64,000 nt of DNA from JAGGAG01 sp964638035 (GTDB lineage Bacteria; Gemmatimonadota; Gemmatimonadetes; Gemmatimonadales; GWC2-71-9): the NCBI GenBank assembly GCA_964638035.1, contig CAZWXD010000002.1, positions 62,001 through 126,000 on the forward strand. Reading direction: 5' to 3'. Below are positions 8,834 to 16,050 of the stretch, piece by piece (position 1 is the first letter of the stretch; each line of letters starts with the position of its first letter). The notes beneath the pieces are model-generated. The model had not been told where the DNA came from and searched no databases. It saw only the letters and a program-made list of their open reading frames with translations. Made by a program: the position numbers and the translations under genes.

Positions 8834-11131
8834 CTACCGCACGGGCCGAATCGGGTTCAGCGTCCTTGCCCGGAGGGCAGCAGGAACGCGGCCCTCGAGG
8901 AGGTTCATCGCACGTCCCCCGCGCCGGAGCGTCAGGGGTGACGTGCTGGACCGGCTGGCGCTCTGGGTGGTGCTGCCCTCCGTGATGGTGGCGTCGAAAT
9001 AGGCGACCGTGCCGCCCTGCGCAGTCACCATCCAGTCGATGGGCGCGCCGTCCTGCAGCCCCCAGGTGTCCTGCCACCCGCTTGCCCCGGAAAGGTCGGG
9101 CATGGAGACATCCCACGTAGCGGGAAGGCTCCCGAAGTACGCAGCCGTCGCGATGACCGTGGCGTAGCGGTCAGCTCCCTGCTCGTATTCGGTGAAGAGC
9201 ATGCGGTTGTACTGGGCCTGCGACGCAAGCTGGGTCCGGGGCCTGGCCACGACTCCCGTGACCGACTTGGTGACCGCCGGTGTCGGCAGCGCCGGTCCCA
9301 TCACGAGCGTCTGTGCCGAGGGTGTGCGAAGGAACGTGCCCGCCGTCCGGTCGCCGTTGTCCATTCCGGCCGCCCCGGCATAGGCCTGGAGCAACTGGAA
9401 CTCGTTGGCCTGGAGCTGTGCCAGCGGGATGGCGTCGTACGGTAGCGGGCCTGATGCATCGACATACTCTGAGATGAAGCTCAGGGCGCCAAACGCGGAG
9501 CCCCGGACACCGTTGAAGTTCGCCGACACCGCGGCGGTGTCGTTCCCGAGGCCCGAGACGGTCACGTTGGCGCTGGACGGGGCAAATGCCTCGGACGCAT
9601 TGAAGTCGAGCGCGGGGCTGATCGTCCCGTTGTCGGCGATGTTGAGTCCCCGCCGCAGGATGATCCTGTTGGTGCGCAGCGAGTTGATGTCGCGCCGGAC
9701 TGCCACCAGGTCCTGTGGCCCGTTGGCCACGTCGGTCAGCTGGAAGGTGGTGGTCATGAACACGAACGCGGAGCTGTACCCCAGGGACACCGAGGCCGCC
9801 TCGGTGGCCCCGACGTTGGCGACGCTGCCATTGACGGTCTTGTCGCCGCAACCGTCATTGTTCACCGTGCCCGCGAAGCTGGTGAGCTCCGTCAGGGTGG
9901 CGTAGAGCACCGTGAGGTCCGTCTCGCTGCCGTCTACGGTGACCGTTGCAACCCCGCCGCGCCCCGACGGGAAGTTGAACGTGTAGGTCGTGCCGGCGGT
10001 CGGGTTCACCCGGGTCCAGGCGCCGCTCCCATCCTGGATCGCGACCCAGGTCGGGGCGTCCTCGGTGCAGAACGTGTAGGTGACGCTCCCGCCGCCGCCC
10101 CCGCCGGTCACGGTGACCGGGAGTGGTGCCGTGGAGTTCGCGATCCCGGTGCCGGAGGCCGTGACCGTCAGGTCGTAGTTCCCGGTGGCAACACCGGCCC
10201 CCGCCTGAACCGTGATGGTTGACGTCGCGCCCGAGATGCCGGTGGCGGGATTGGGCGTGGCGGTCATGCCGGAGGGCATGCCGGTCACTGCGAGGTTCAC
10301 GTTGCCGGTGAAGCCGCCCGTGCGCGTGATCGTTGCCGTCGTGGCTGCACTGGCGCCTGCGGCGACCACGCTGAGCGACGTCGGGTTCAGGGCGAGCGTG
10401 ACGCCGGGCGCAGTGCCGCCGGTGACCGTCACCGCCACGTTCGTGGTGGCGTCGGCCACCCCGGTACCCGTGCCGCGAACGACGATCGGATAGGTCCCGT
10501 TGGCCACCGACGCACCAGCCGTGACACTGAGTTGCGTCGAGGCGCCGGTGGCGCTCGCCGGGTTGAAGCTGGTCGTCATGCCTGCGGGGGCGCCGGACGC
10601 ACTGAAGGCCACGGCCCCGGCAAAGGGGGCACTCCGGGTAATGGTGATGGTCGAGGTCTGCGCAGCGCCGCCTGCCGGTGCCGTCAGCGAGGCCGGGGCA
10701 GCGGCGAGGCTGAAGCTGCCGGCGCCCGGTGCCACGACCACCACGCTGAGCGTCGTCGTGGCATCGCTGACGCCGTCACTGGACGCGGTGATGGTGACAG
10801 CATGGGTTCCTGCGGTCACGGTGCCGCCCACGGAGACGCTGACGTCACTCGTGGTAGAGCCGATGGGAATCGTTGCCGGGGTGAAGGCCACAGTGATACC
10901 GGCCGGCGCGCTGGCCGTGAGGTCAGCGGCGCCGGCGAAGCCACCGCCCCGCGTGATGGTGGCGGTGGATGTCCCGCTGCCGCCCGATGCGACATTGATC
11001 GAGGCCGGGGAGACGGCCACCTCCAGGGTCGGTGTGTCCGAGGGAGCGTCATCGCTGCAGGCGATGACCAACACGGCTGGAACCAGCAACCACGGGAACC
11101 TGCTGCCGGTACTCCGCGACCCGACCATCAT
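8834..11131 (-). CDS. lipoprotein with three Ig-like repeats and a long C-terminal domain
   Basis: A 765-residue protein, starting at tandem ATGs at 11126-11131 behind GGGAGGTGGCAC. The signal sequence ends in LVIACSDD, a lipobox, so Cys is lipidated. Three tandem repeats of about 90 residues follow (roughly 35-310), each of the pattern PASLxxxxGG...TITRxxxFxG...GMTxxFNPA, as in Ig-like/NEW3-type surface repeats. After a Gly-rich linker (GGGGGG) comes a domain with two cysteines about 90 residues apart (in TFCTED and NNDGCGD), then mixed beta-rich sequence with no catalytic motif. It is probably exposed at the cell surface. Its own promoter and terminator make it a single-gene unit. Function unknown. 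Confidence 0.85.
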   Translation of the reverse strand: MMVGSRSTGSRFPWLLVPAVLVIACSDDAPSDTPTLEVAVSPASINVASGGSGTSTATITRGGGFAGAADLTASAPAGITVAFTPATIPIGSTTSDVSVSVGGTVTAGTHAVTITASSDGVSDATTTLSVVVVAPGAGSFSLAAAPASLTAPAGGAAQTSTITITRSAPFAGAVAFSASGAPAGMTTSFNPASATGASTQLSVTAGASVANGTYPIVVRGTGTGVADATTNVAVTVTGGTAPGVTLALNPTSLSVVAAGASAATTATITRTGGFTGNVNLAVTGMPSGMTATPNPATGISGATSTITVQAGAGVATGNYDLTVTASGTGIANSTAPLPVTVTGGGGGGSVTYTFCTEDAPTWVAIQDGSGAWTRVNPTAGTTYTFNFPSGRGGVATVTVDGSETDLTVLYATLTELTSFAGTVNNDGCGDKTVNGSVANVGATEAASVSLGYSSAFVFMTTTFQLTDVANGPQDLVAVRRDINSLRTNRIILRRGLNIADNGTISPALDFNASEAFAPSSANVTVSGLGNDTAAVSANFNGVRGSAFGALSFISEYVDASGPLPYDAIPLAQLQANEFQLLQAYAGAAGMDNGDRTAGTFLRTPSAQTLVMGPALPTPAVTKSVTGVVARPRTQLASQAQYNRMLFTEYEQGADRYATVIATAAYFGSLPATWDVSMPDLSGASGWQDTWGLQDGAPIDWMVTAQGGTVAYFDATITEGSTTQSASRSSTSPLTLRRGGRAMNLLEGRVPAALRARTLNPIRPVR

Positions 11132-11237
11132 GTGCCACCTCCCGACCGCTACGGACCGGGCTCCGTTCGTCGCGGAACCCGTTGGGGGCCCCGATGCCTC
11201 CGGTTGTTGGGGAAACGCGCACTGCGCCCGCACCATT

Positions 11238-11266
11238 CATATGCGCGCACCTGGGGAGGTTGTCAA
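11238..11266 (-). promoter_or_regulatory. sigma-70-like promoter for the Ig-repeat lipoprotein gene
   Basis: On the minus strand a perfect TTGACA (11261-11266) is followed after 17 bases by CATATG (11238-11243), a weak -10. The gene starts about 105 bases downstream of the -10, leaving a leader of about 100 nt. The -35 box is strong; the -10 is approximate. Confidence 0.5.
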
Positions 11267-11315
11267 ATACAGGGAATCCTGACGAAGGGTGTCGGGAATG
11301 CTCCCCCTGTGCGCC

Positions 11316-11837
11316 CTACCTGCTGCGCGTCGTGAGGTACCTCTCGGGGATGGGGTTCGACGGCCGCTCGCCTTCCCACAGGATGTTCACGATCCACCAG
11401 CGCTTGCCATCGTTGAAGAGCTGGATGCTGTTGATGCCGCGCTGGAAGGGCTTGGCATCGTCTGGCGTGAAGCGGCTCTCATAGGTGCTGAACGCGTGGA
11501 CCACGCCACCATACTGATCGACCTGGCGTGCCACCTCGCGTTCGAAGAAGCCGTCCTTCTCGAGCCCGGGCCCGGCCAGCTGGATGTACTCGTCGAGGCT
11601 GAGTTCGCGCAGCGCGCGACTTCCATCCTGCCGGTGCAGCGCCGGGATCAGTCGTGCGCCCGGTACGAACAGGGGGCGGAGCCGTTCCCAGTCGCGTGCC
11701 TCACCCTTCGGGCCGGAGATGGAGCCGTAGAGGGCACCGAGGATCCCGTCGAGTGAGGCGGTGTCGCCCGCCTGTGGCCCGCGCGACTGGGCCTGGAGCG
11801 GCGAAGCGAGGAGGAGCGCGAGCAGGAAGGTTCGCAT
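11316..11837 (-). CDS. secreted NTF2/SnoaL-like protein
   Basis: A 173-residue protein from the ATG at 11835-11837, with a signal peptide ending in LLASPLQAQ. The mature part has the NTF2-like layout: an N-terminal helix with YGSISGPKGEARDWERLRPLF, then RLIP, a helix with LSLDEYIQLAGP, EREVARQVDQYGGVVHAFSTYESRF, and a final WWIVNILWEGE strand. NTF2-like proteins bind small ligands or are enzymes of very varied kind; no active site can be assigned. It lies just 3' of the decayed tetratricopeptide gene on the same strand. Confidence 0.75.
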   Translation of the reverse strand: MRTFLLALLLASPLQAQSRGPQAGDTASLDGILGALYGSISGPKGEARDWERLRPLFVPGARLIPALHRQDGSRALRELSLDEYIQLAGPGLEKDGFFEREVARQVDQYGGVVHAFSTYESRFTPDDAKPFQRGINSIQLFNDGKRWWIVNILWEGERPSNPIPERYLTTRSR

Positions 11838-11910
11838 GGCTGGGCTGCCTGGTTGGAGTGAGGGGTTCACTCCCGTACGGGCGCCGGCCGGCCGTGTTTC
11901 GCCGGCGCGA

Positions 11911-12230
11911 TCAGCGGCTCGCCTGGGCTCCCCCTGTGCGCAGCACGCCGGTCCGGGCCTGCGCCACAAACGGCTGGAGGGCCGGGTCCGCGCTGCGCCA
12001 GGCTTCGAGCACATACTGGTAGCTGTTGCTGGCCCCTGCCGTGTCGCCCAGCTGCTCCAGTGCCCGTGCTTCGTCAAGGCGCCCAAGGACGGCGGAGGGA
12101 ACTGGGTCCGCAAACTCCGAGGCGAACGCGAAGTAGCTCGCTTCGGCGCCCGCGTCACCCTGCCGCGAGGGTCAGGCGCGCCGAGGCGAGCTTCTCGTCA
12201 GCCCATCCTGGCGCTGGCCCCCATCACGCT
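11911..12230 (-). pseudogene. decayed tetratricopeptide-type gene, 3' end only
   Basis: The minus-strand frame ending at the TAG-free stop TGA (11911-11913) is open for 86 codons up to an in-frame TGA at 12172-12174. It reads as helical repeat sequence (DAGAEASYFAFASEF, AVLGRLDEARALEQLGDTAGASN). In the next frame upstream the sequence resumes convincingly (ADEKLASARLTLA), so a frameshift lies near 12160-12175. Similarity ends near 12200-12230, where the IS3 transposase remnant begins. I read this as the tail of a tetratricopeptide gene whose 5' part was lost during the mobile-element event. A sequencing error could explain the frameshift but not the missing 5' end. Confidence 0.6.
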
Positions 12231-12750
12231 CGGCTTTCGTGCACGACAGTCTGACCGATGGGCGCGCGTTCCGCGTGCTCACGGTGGTCGATCAGTGGAG
12301 TCGCCAGAGTCCGGTGCTGGAGGTGGGGTGGAGCATGTCGGGCGCGGGGGTCGCTGCCGCCCTGGATCGGGCCATCGGCGCGGGCCGCGCCCCCCGCTCG
12401 ATCACCGTGGATCATGGGACGGAGTTCATGAGCCGAGCCCTCGAGGACTGGGCGTGGCGGCGGGGCGTGCAGCTCGACTTCACCCGACCGGGCAAGCCCA
12501 CGGACAACAGCTACATCGAATCGTTCAACGGCAAGCTGCGCGATGAATGCCTGAACACCACCCAGTTCCCCGATCTCGCCCACGCCCAGCAGCTCATCGA
12601 GGCCTGGCGGATCGACTACAATGAGACACGACCGCACGGCTCCCTCGGGCAGCTGACCCCCCGGGAATACGCCGACCAACGTCAGCCACCAAGGACCGCC
12701 GACGCCGCCTGACTCTACCTAAGCGCCGTCTACTTTCGGGACCAAGGTCA
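12230..12750 (+). mobile_element. remnant of an IS3-family insertion sequence
   Basis: Only the 3' part of the OrfB transposase and a plausible right end remain. The right end is proposed at 12729-12750, where the sequence finishes ...GGGACCAAGGTCA. IS3-family ends usually read TG...CA, and this one fits. OrfA and the first half of OrfB are absent. The left edge is fused to the decayed tetratricopeptide gene; the right edge abuts, with no gap, the 85-bp inverted repeat. Confidence 0.6.
12239..12712 (+). pseudogene. truncated IS3-family transposase OrfB (rve integrase core)
   Basis: The open frame encodes 157 residues starting at an internal GTG. It has the second and third catalytic residues of the DDE triad: Asp in SITVDHGTEFMS and Glu in DNSYIESFNGKLRDE. 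The first catalytic Asp, normally in a WxxDF motif just upstream of VHDSLTDG, has been lost: the remaining sequence reads SAFVHD. It ends with the usual YNETRPHGSLGQLTPREYA tail. It cannot be active as it stands. Confidence 0.85.
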
Positions 12751-12835
12751 CTGGGCGTTGGGCTAACGCTTCCGGTGGCCTCGAAACGGGGTCACCCGCC
12801 CCCAGTGAGGACGCTCCGATCGCAACCGGGCCCAC
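12751..12835 (+). repeat. left copy of an 85-bp inverted repeat
   Basis: This segment begins CTGGGCGTTGGGCTAACGC and matches the reverse complement of 14238-14322 with a single mismatch (position 12827). Weaker similarity continues inward to about 12850. It starts directly after the proposed IS3 right end. With the right copy it brackets a 1.57-kb segment of lower GC content, so it may be a terminal inverted repeat of a mobile element or the product of an inverted duplication. Confidence 0.85.
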
Positions 12836-12882
12836 GTCGGGGGGAAGTCAACGACCTTTGACTCCCAACACGCTATCGCCAA

Positions 12883-13273
12883 CTACGAGTCGATCGCGCT
12901 GACCCCGAGGCCGATAAGGCCTCCCGCGGCGGCCCCAAGCGCCACGCTCCCGAGGGCGACGCCAATCTTGGTTCCGGTGTCCTCATCGTTGATCAGTATG
13001 AACAGGGCGCCGAAGATGGCGCCGCCGATCGCACCAGCGATGGCGCCACCCTTGATCGGCTTGCCTGAAACGGGTGCTCCGGTTCATGGCCGTCGGTGTC
13101 GTCACTAGCGCCAACAGGGATGGCTTCAGTGGGTATTCTGGCACAGGAGACCGTCCATCCGCCGGGGGGGAGTACTGTGCGAAGCCCGGGACCGTGATGC
13201 ATCCCAAGCACTGTACCAGCACCACGATCGTGCATGCCCTGGCGCGTCTCCTGCGCCTGTGTTGTGGCGTCAT
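12883..13273 (-). pseudogene. glycine-zipper secreted protein, apparently frameshifted
   Basis: Two minus-strand frames join to give one plausible protein. The first (GTG/ATG region at 13273; GGAG six bases upstream) has a signal-peptide-like start (ACTIVVLVQCLGCITVPGFAQ). The second, ending at 12883, is a clear glycine zipper: GGAIAGAIGGAIFGALF and GSVALGAAAGGLIGLG, two membrane-inserting or oligomerising helices. The second frame has no start codon and an in-frame TGA at 13084-13086. The switch therefore needs one base change of length near 13080-13090. Glycine-zipper proteins often sit in or on the envelope. Either decayed or mis-sequenced. Confidence 0.6.
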
Positions 13274-13291
13274 TCGCGGCTCCGCGAGTGA

Positions 13292-14298
13292 TTAGTAGCG
13301 CGCACCATACGGACCCCAATAGCACCAAGATGGGTCGAAGTTACCACTCCAAGACCAGCACTCGTAGGCGAGTGAGTTGAGGATCGAGTAGTAGTCGGTC
13401 GCATCACCCGTGCCTACTTGCTGCCAGCCACGAAACGTGCGTCCGACCATGTGGAAGCATTCCTGTCGCCCGTTGTTCATGTAAGCGGTGTTCTGACTGG
13501 CGACGCAGTTCAGCAACGGGCGATTGTAGCCGCCAATGTTATGGGATTCATATATTGCAAAGCGGCCCGCGGACACGTTGCCGTTACAGTTGTCGATCGA
13601 GCCCTCGTAGAGTTCGCCGCAGTCGTTCTGCGCCCGGTAGTTGGCGTGCTTGGACTGGGCGACCCACACTCGTGGATAGCTCTTGGACACGCCGCTGGGA
13701 TACTGCAGCTGGTTCCAGGAGTAATAGCCGGAGTTGTCGTTGAGGCGCGTGAAATGCGCGCTATAGAAGACGTTGACAAGCTCCCAATGGCGGGTGCTGC
13801 CGTTGAAGCCAACCCGAATGACGATCAGCTCGAATCACCACGGTGCTGCCCAGCCCCACAGTCGCGGTAGTATCCCGGGAGGTACGCGAGGCGGACGAAC
13901 TGGCCCCAACCAATGTGCTGCGCATCGTCGAAATACCGTGCGGCCCAGTACGGTTCGCCGCCAGGGCAGCCGTCATTCGGATGCATCATCATCTCCGGTC
14001 GAAACATATAAGCCAGGCGATGCTCGCACTCGTCCGCCAGGAGGTCGTTGTCGTAGTCGTGCCCCGTCGCGCCGTAGTTCTTGTAGCAGTCGGTGGCTTC
14101 CATACCGATCCAGATGCCAGCCGCCCCTGAGGACGGGTCGACGAGCCCATTGGCTCGGCAGCCTACCCTTGCTGCCGCGACATTGTCGTCGGTGTCAGTG
14201 TGTGCTGTCACCCAGTCACAATGACCTTTCCCGCGAGGTGGGCCCAGTTGCGATCGGAGCGTCCTCACTGGGGGCGGGTGACCCCGTTTCGAGGCCAC
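13292..14298 (-). pseudogene. cysteine/aromatic-rich secreted-type protein (Vps62/NPP1-like motif), frameshifted
   Basis: Two minus-strand frames form one protein of about 335 residues. The upstream frame (to 13825) has DYDNDLLADECEHRLAYMFRP, EPYWAARYFDDAQHIGWGQF and YYRDCGAGQHRGDS. The downstream frame (open from 13834 to 13292) continues ELIVIRVGFNGSTRHWELVN, FYSAH, YPRVWVAQSKHANYRAQNDC and GWQQVGTGDATDYY. Joined, the break restores an HxGDxE-type motif followed by W-E and H-A-N-Y, reminiscent of Vps62/NPP1-like proteins. One base appears missing near 13830. The N-terminus, which overlaps the right inverted repeat, lacks a signal peptide, so the 5' end may also be lost. I infer a former secreted protein; function unknown. 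Confidence 0.6.
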
Positions 14299-14322
14299 CG
14301 GAAGCGTTAGCCCAACGCCCAG
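14238..14322 (-). repeat. right copy of an 85-bp inverted repeat
   Basis: Reverse complement of 12751-12835 with one mismatch; weaker similarity extends inward to about 14222. It covers the 5' end of the minus-strand frameshifted gene. Its outer end (14322) is 137 bases upstream of the comM start. No target-site duplication is obvious outside the two copies. Confidence 0.85.
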
Positions 14323-14459
14323 CTCTTGTTCGAGGTGCTGACGAGCACAACCTCACCCTTGCTGACCTCAACAGCCGGGAAGCCGCCCCTGCGGCAAGGG
14401 GCGCCGGCCTGCGTTCTGGTGGTGCCACACGCCGGGTGCCCGCACGCCAGCTTGGCCCC
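14323..14459. other. intergenic stretch upstream of comM, with a small hairpin
   Basis: No gene is supported here. A short hairpin (CGCCCCT at 14384-14390 paired with AGGGGCG at 14397-14403) has no T-tract. On the minus strand the sequence reads through as ...EVSKGEVVLVSTSNKSWALG and stops exactly inside the inverted repeat, which may be the tail of a lost gene. The comM promoter should lie here, but I cannot place its boxes. Confidence 0.35.
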
Positions 14460-16016
14460 ATGCTGGCCCGCATCCGCTCCGCCGCCGTCCTCGGCATCGA
14501 GGCCTACCTCGTCGATGTCGAGATCGACATCACCAACGGCCTGCCGGCCTTCGCTACCGTGGGCCTGCCCCAGGGCGCGGTGCGCGAGGGCCGGGAGCGC
14601 GTGGCCGCCGCGCTCTCCAACTCGGGGTTCGCCCTTCCGCTTCGCCGCATCACGGTCAACCTGGCTCCCGCCGACATTCCCAAGGCCGGTTCTGCGTTCG
14701 ACCTGCCAATAGCGTTGGGGGTGCTGGTTGCCAGCGAGCAGCTCGCGGCGCCGGCGCTCGATCGGGTGGTGCTGGCCGGCGAGCTGGGGCTCGAGGGCGA
14801 CCTCCGCGCAGTGCGGGGCGCGCTCTCCATGGCGCTCGCGGCGCGGGATGCCGGCGCGGTGGCGCTCCTGCTGCCCGAGGCCAACGTGCAGGAGGCCGCG
14901 GTGGTCTCGGGCATCCACATCATCGGCGCCCGCACCCTGGCCCAGGCCTGTGCCCACCTTGGTGGTATCGCACCGATTCCCCCAGCGGCATCAGATCCGG
15001 CGCAGCTGCTCACCGCCGGGCGATCGCATGATGTCGACTTTGCCGACGTCCGGGGACAGGCTGCCGCCAAGCGTGCGCTCGAGGTGGCGGCCGCCGGGAA
15101 TCACAACCTGCTTCTTATCGGTCCACCAGGGGCAGGGAAGACCATGCTCGCCCGCCGCCTGCCAGGCATCCTTCCCGCCATGACGCTGGACGAGGCGCTG
15201 GAGACGACGCGGGTACACAGCGTCGCGGGCCTCCTGGGCCCGGCGCGATCCCTCTGTACCGCCCGCCCCTTTCGCGCGCCGCACCACACCGTGAGCGAGG
15301 CCGGCCTCATCGGGGGCGGCACGCCCCCCAGGCCCGGCGAGGTCAGCCTCGCCCACGGGGGTGTGCTCTTCCTCGACGAGCTGCCCGAGTTCCGGGTGAG
15401 CGCGCTCGAGGTGCTGCGCCAGCCACTCGAGGACGCCGCCGTCACGCTGAGCCGTGCGTCGGTGAGCCTCACGTTCCCCGCGCGGTTCATGCTGGTGAGC
15501 GCCATGAACCCCTGCCCGTGCGGCCACGCCGGCGACCCGGTGCGCACCTGCCTGTGCCAGCCGCCGGCCATCCAGCGGTACCGGGCCCGCATCTCCGGCC
15601 CGCTCCTCGATCGCATTGACATCCACCTCGAGGTGCCCGCCATCCCGTATCGCGACCTCGCCGGCGCTGGCGAGGTGGAGTCGAGTGCGGCCATTCGGGC
15701 GCGGGTGGAGCGCGCCCGCGCCCTCCAGCGGCGCCGGTTTGCGGGGCAGCCAGGCCTCCATGCCAACGCGCACATGGGCGCGCGGGAGGTGCGTCGCCAC
15801 TGCCAGGTGGCTGCCGCCGCCGAGGAGTTGCTGCGGAGTGCCATCACCCGGCTGGGCCTCTCGGCGCGTGCGTACCACCGGGTGCTCAAGATCGCGCGGA
15901 CGATCGCCGACCTCGCTGCCAGCGACGAGATCACCACCGCCCATGTGGCTGAGGCGATCCAGTACCGCACCCTCGACCGCGGGCAGTCGCGCGCAGCCGG
16001 CACGACCGTGGGTTGA
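14460..16016 (+). CDS. comM: ComM/YifB family Mg-chelatase-like AAA+ ATPase
   Basis: A 518-residue protein starting with the family-typical MLARIRSAAVLGIEAYLVDVE. The N-terminal Lon-protease-like fold (1-170) lacks the catalytic pair. The AAA+ domain has Walker A GPPGAGKT (about 221-228), the Mg-chelatase motif RPFRAPHHTVSEAGLIGGG, Walker B GVLFLDELPEF, and the Cys-rich NPCPCGHAGDPVRTCLC. The C-terminal helical lid closes it. ComM is a branch-migration helicase that promotes integration of incoming DNA during natural transformation. The gene stands alone on the plus strand and borders the accessory segment, whose arrival it could have served only in general terms. Confidence 0.93.
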   Translation: MLARIRSAAVLGIEAYLVDVEIDITNGLPAFATVGLPQGAVREGRERVAAALSNSGFALPLRRITVNLAPADIPKAGSAFDLPIALGVLVASEQLAAPALDRVVLAGELGLEGDLRAVRGALSMALAARDAGAVALLLPEANVQEAAVVSGIHIIGARTLAQACAHLGGIAPIPPAASDPAQLLTAGRSHDVDFADVRGQAAAKRALEVAAAGNHNLLLIGPPGAGKTMLARRLPGILPAMTLDEALETTRVHSVAGLLGPARSLCTARPFRAPHHTVSEAGLIGGGTPPRPGEVSLAHGGVLFLDELPEFRVSALEVLRQPLEDAAVTLSRASVSLTFPARFMLVSAMNPCPCGHAGDPVRTCLCQPPAIQRYRARISGPLLDRIDIHLEVPAIPYRDLAGAGEVESSAAIRARVERARALQRRRFAGQPGLHANAHMGAREVRRHCQVAAAAEELLRSAITRLGLSARAYHRVLKIARTIADLAASDEITTAHVAEAIQYRTLDRGQSRAAGTTVG

Positions 16017-16050
16017 CTGAGTATGCTTCGACTCCTTCAGCCCATCTGTC

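Noticed and set aside
12751..14322. Integron attC sites at the two repeat copies (GTTGGGC, GGCTAAC motifs)
   Set aside because: The copies are inverted, not direct. Neither contains a matching pair of RYYYAAC and GTTRRRY core sites within attC distance, and no integrase is present.
14384..14403. Intrinsic terminator
   Set aside because: The stem is seven base pairs and neither side has a T-tract.
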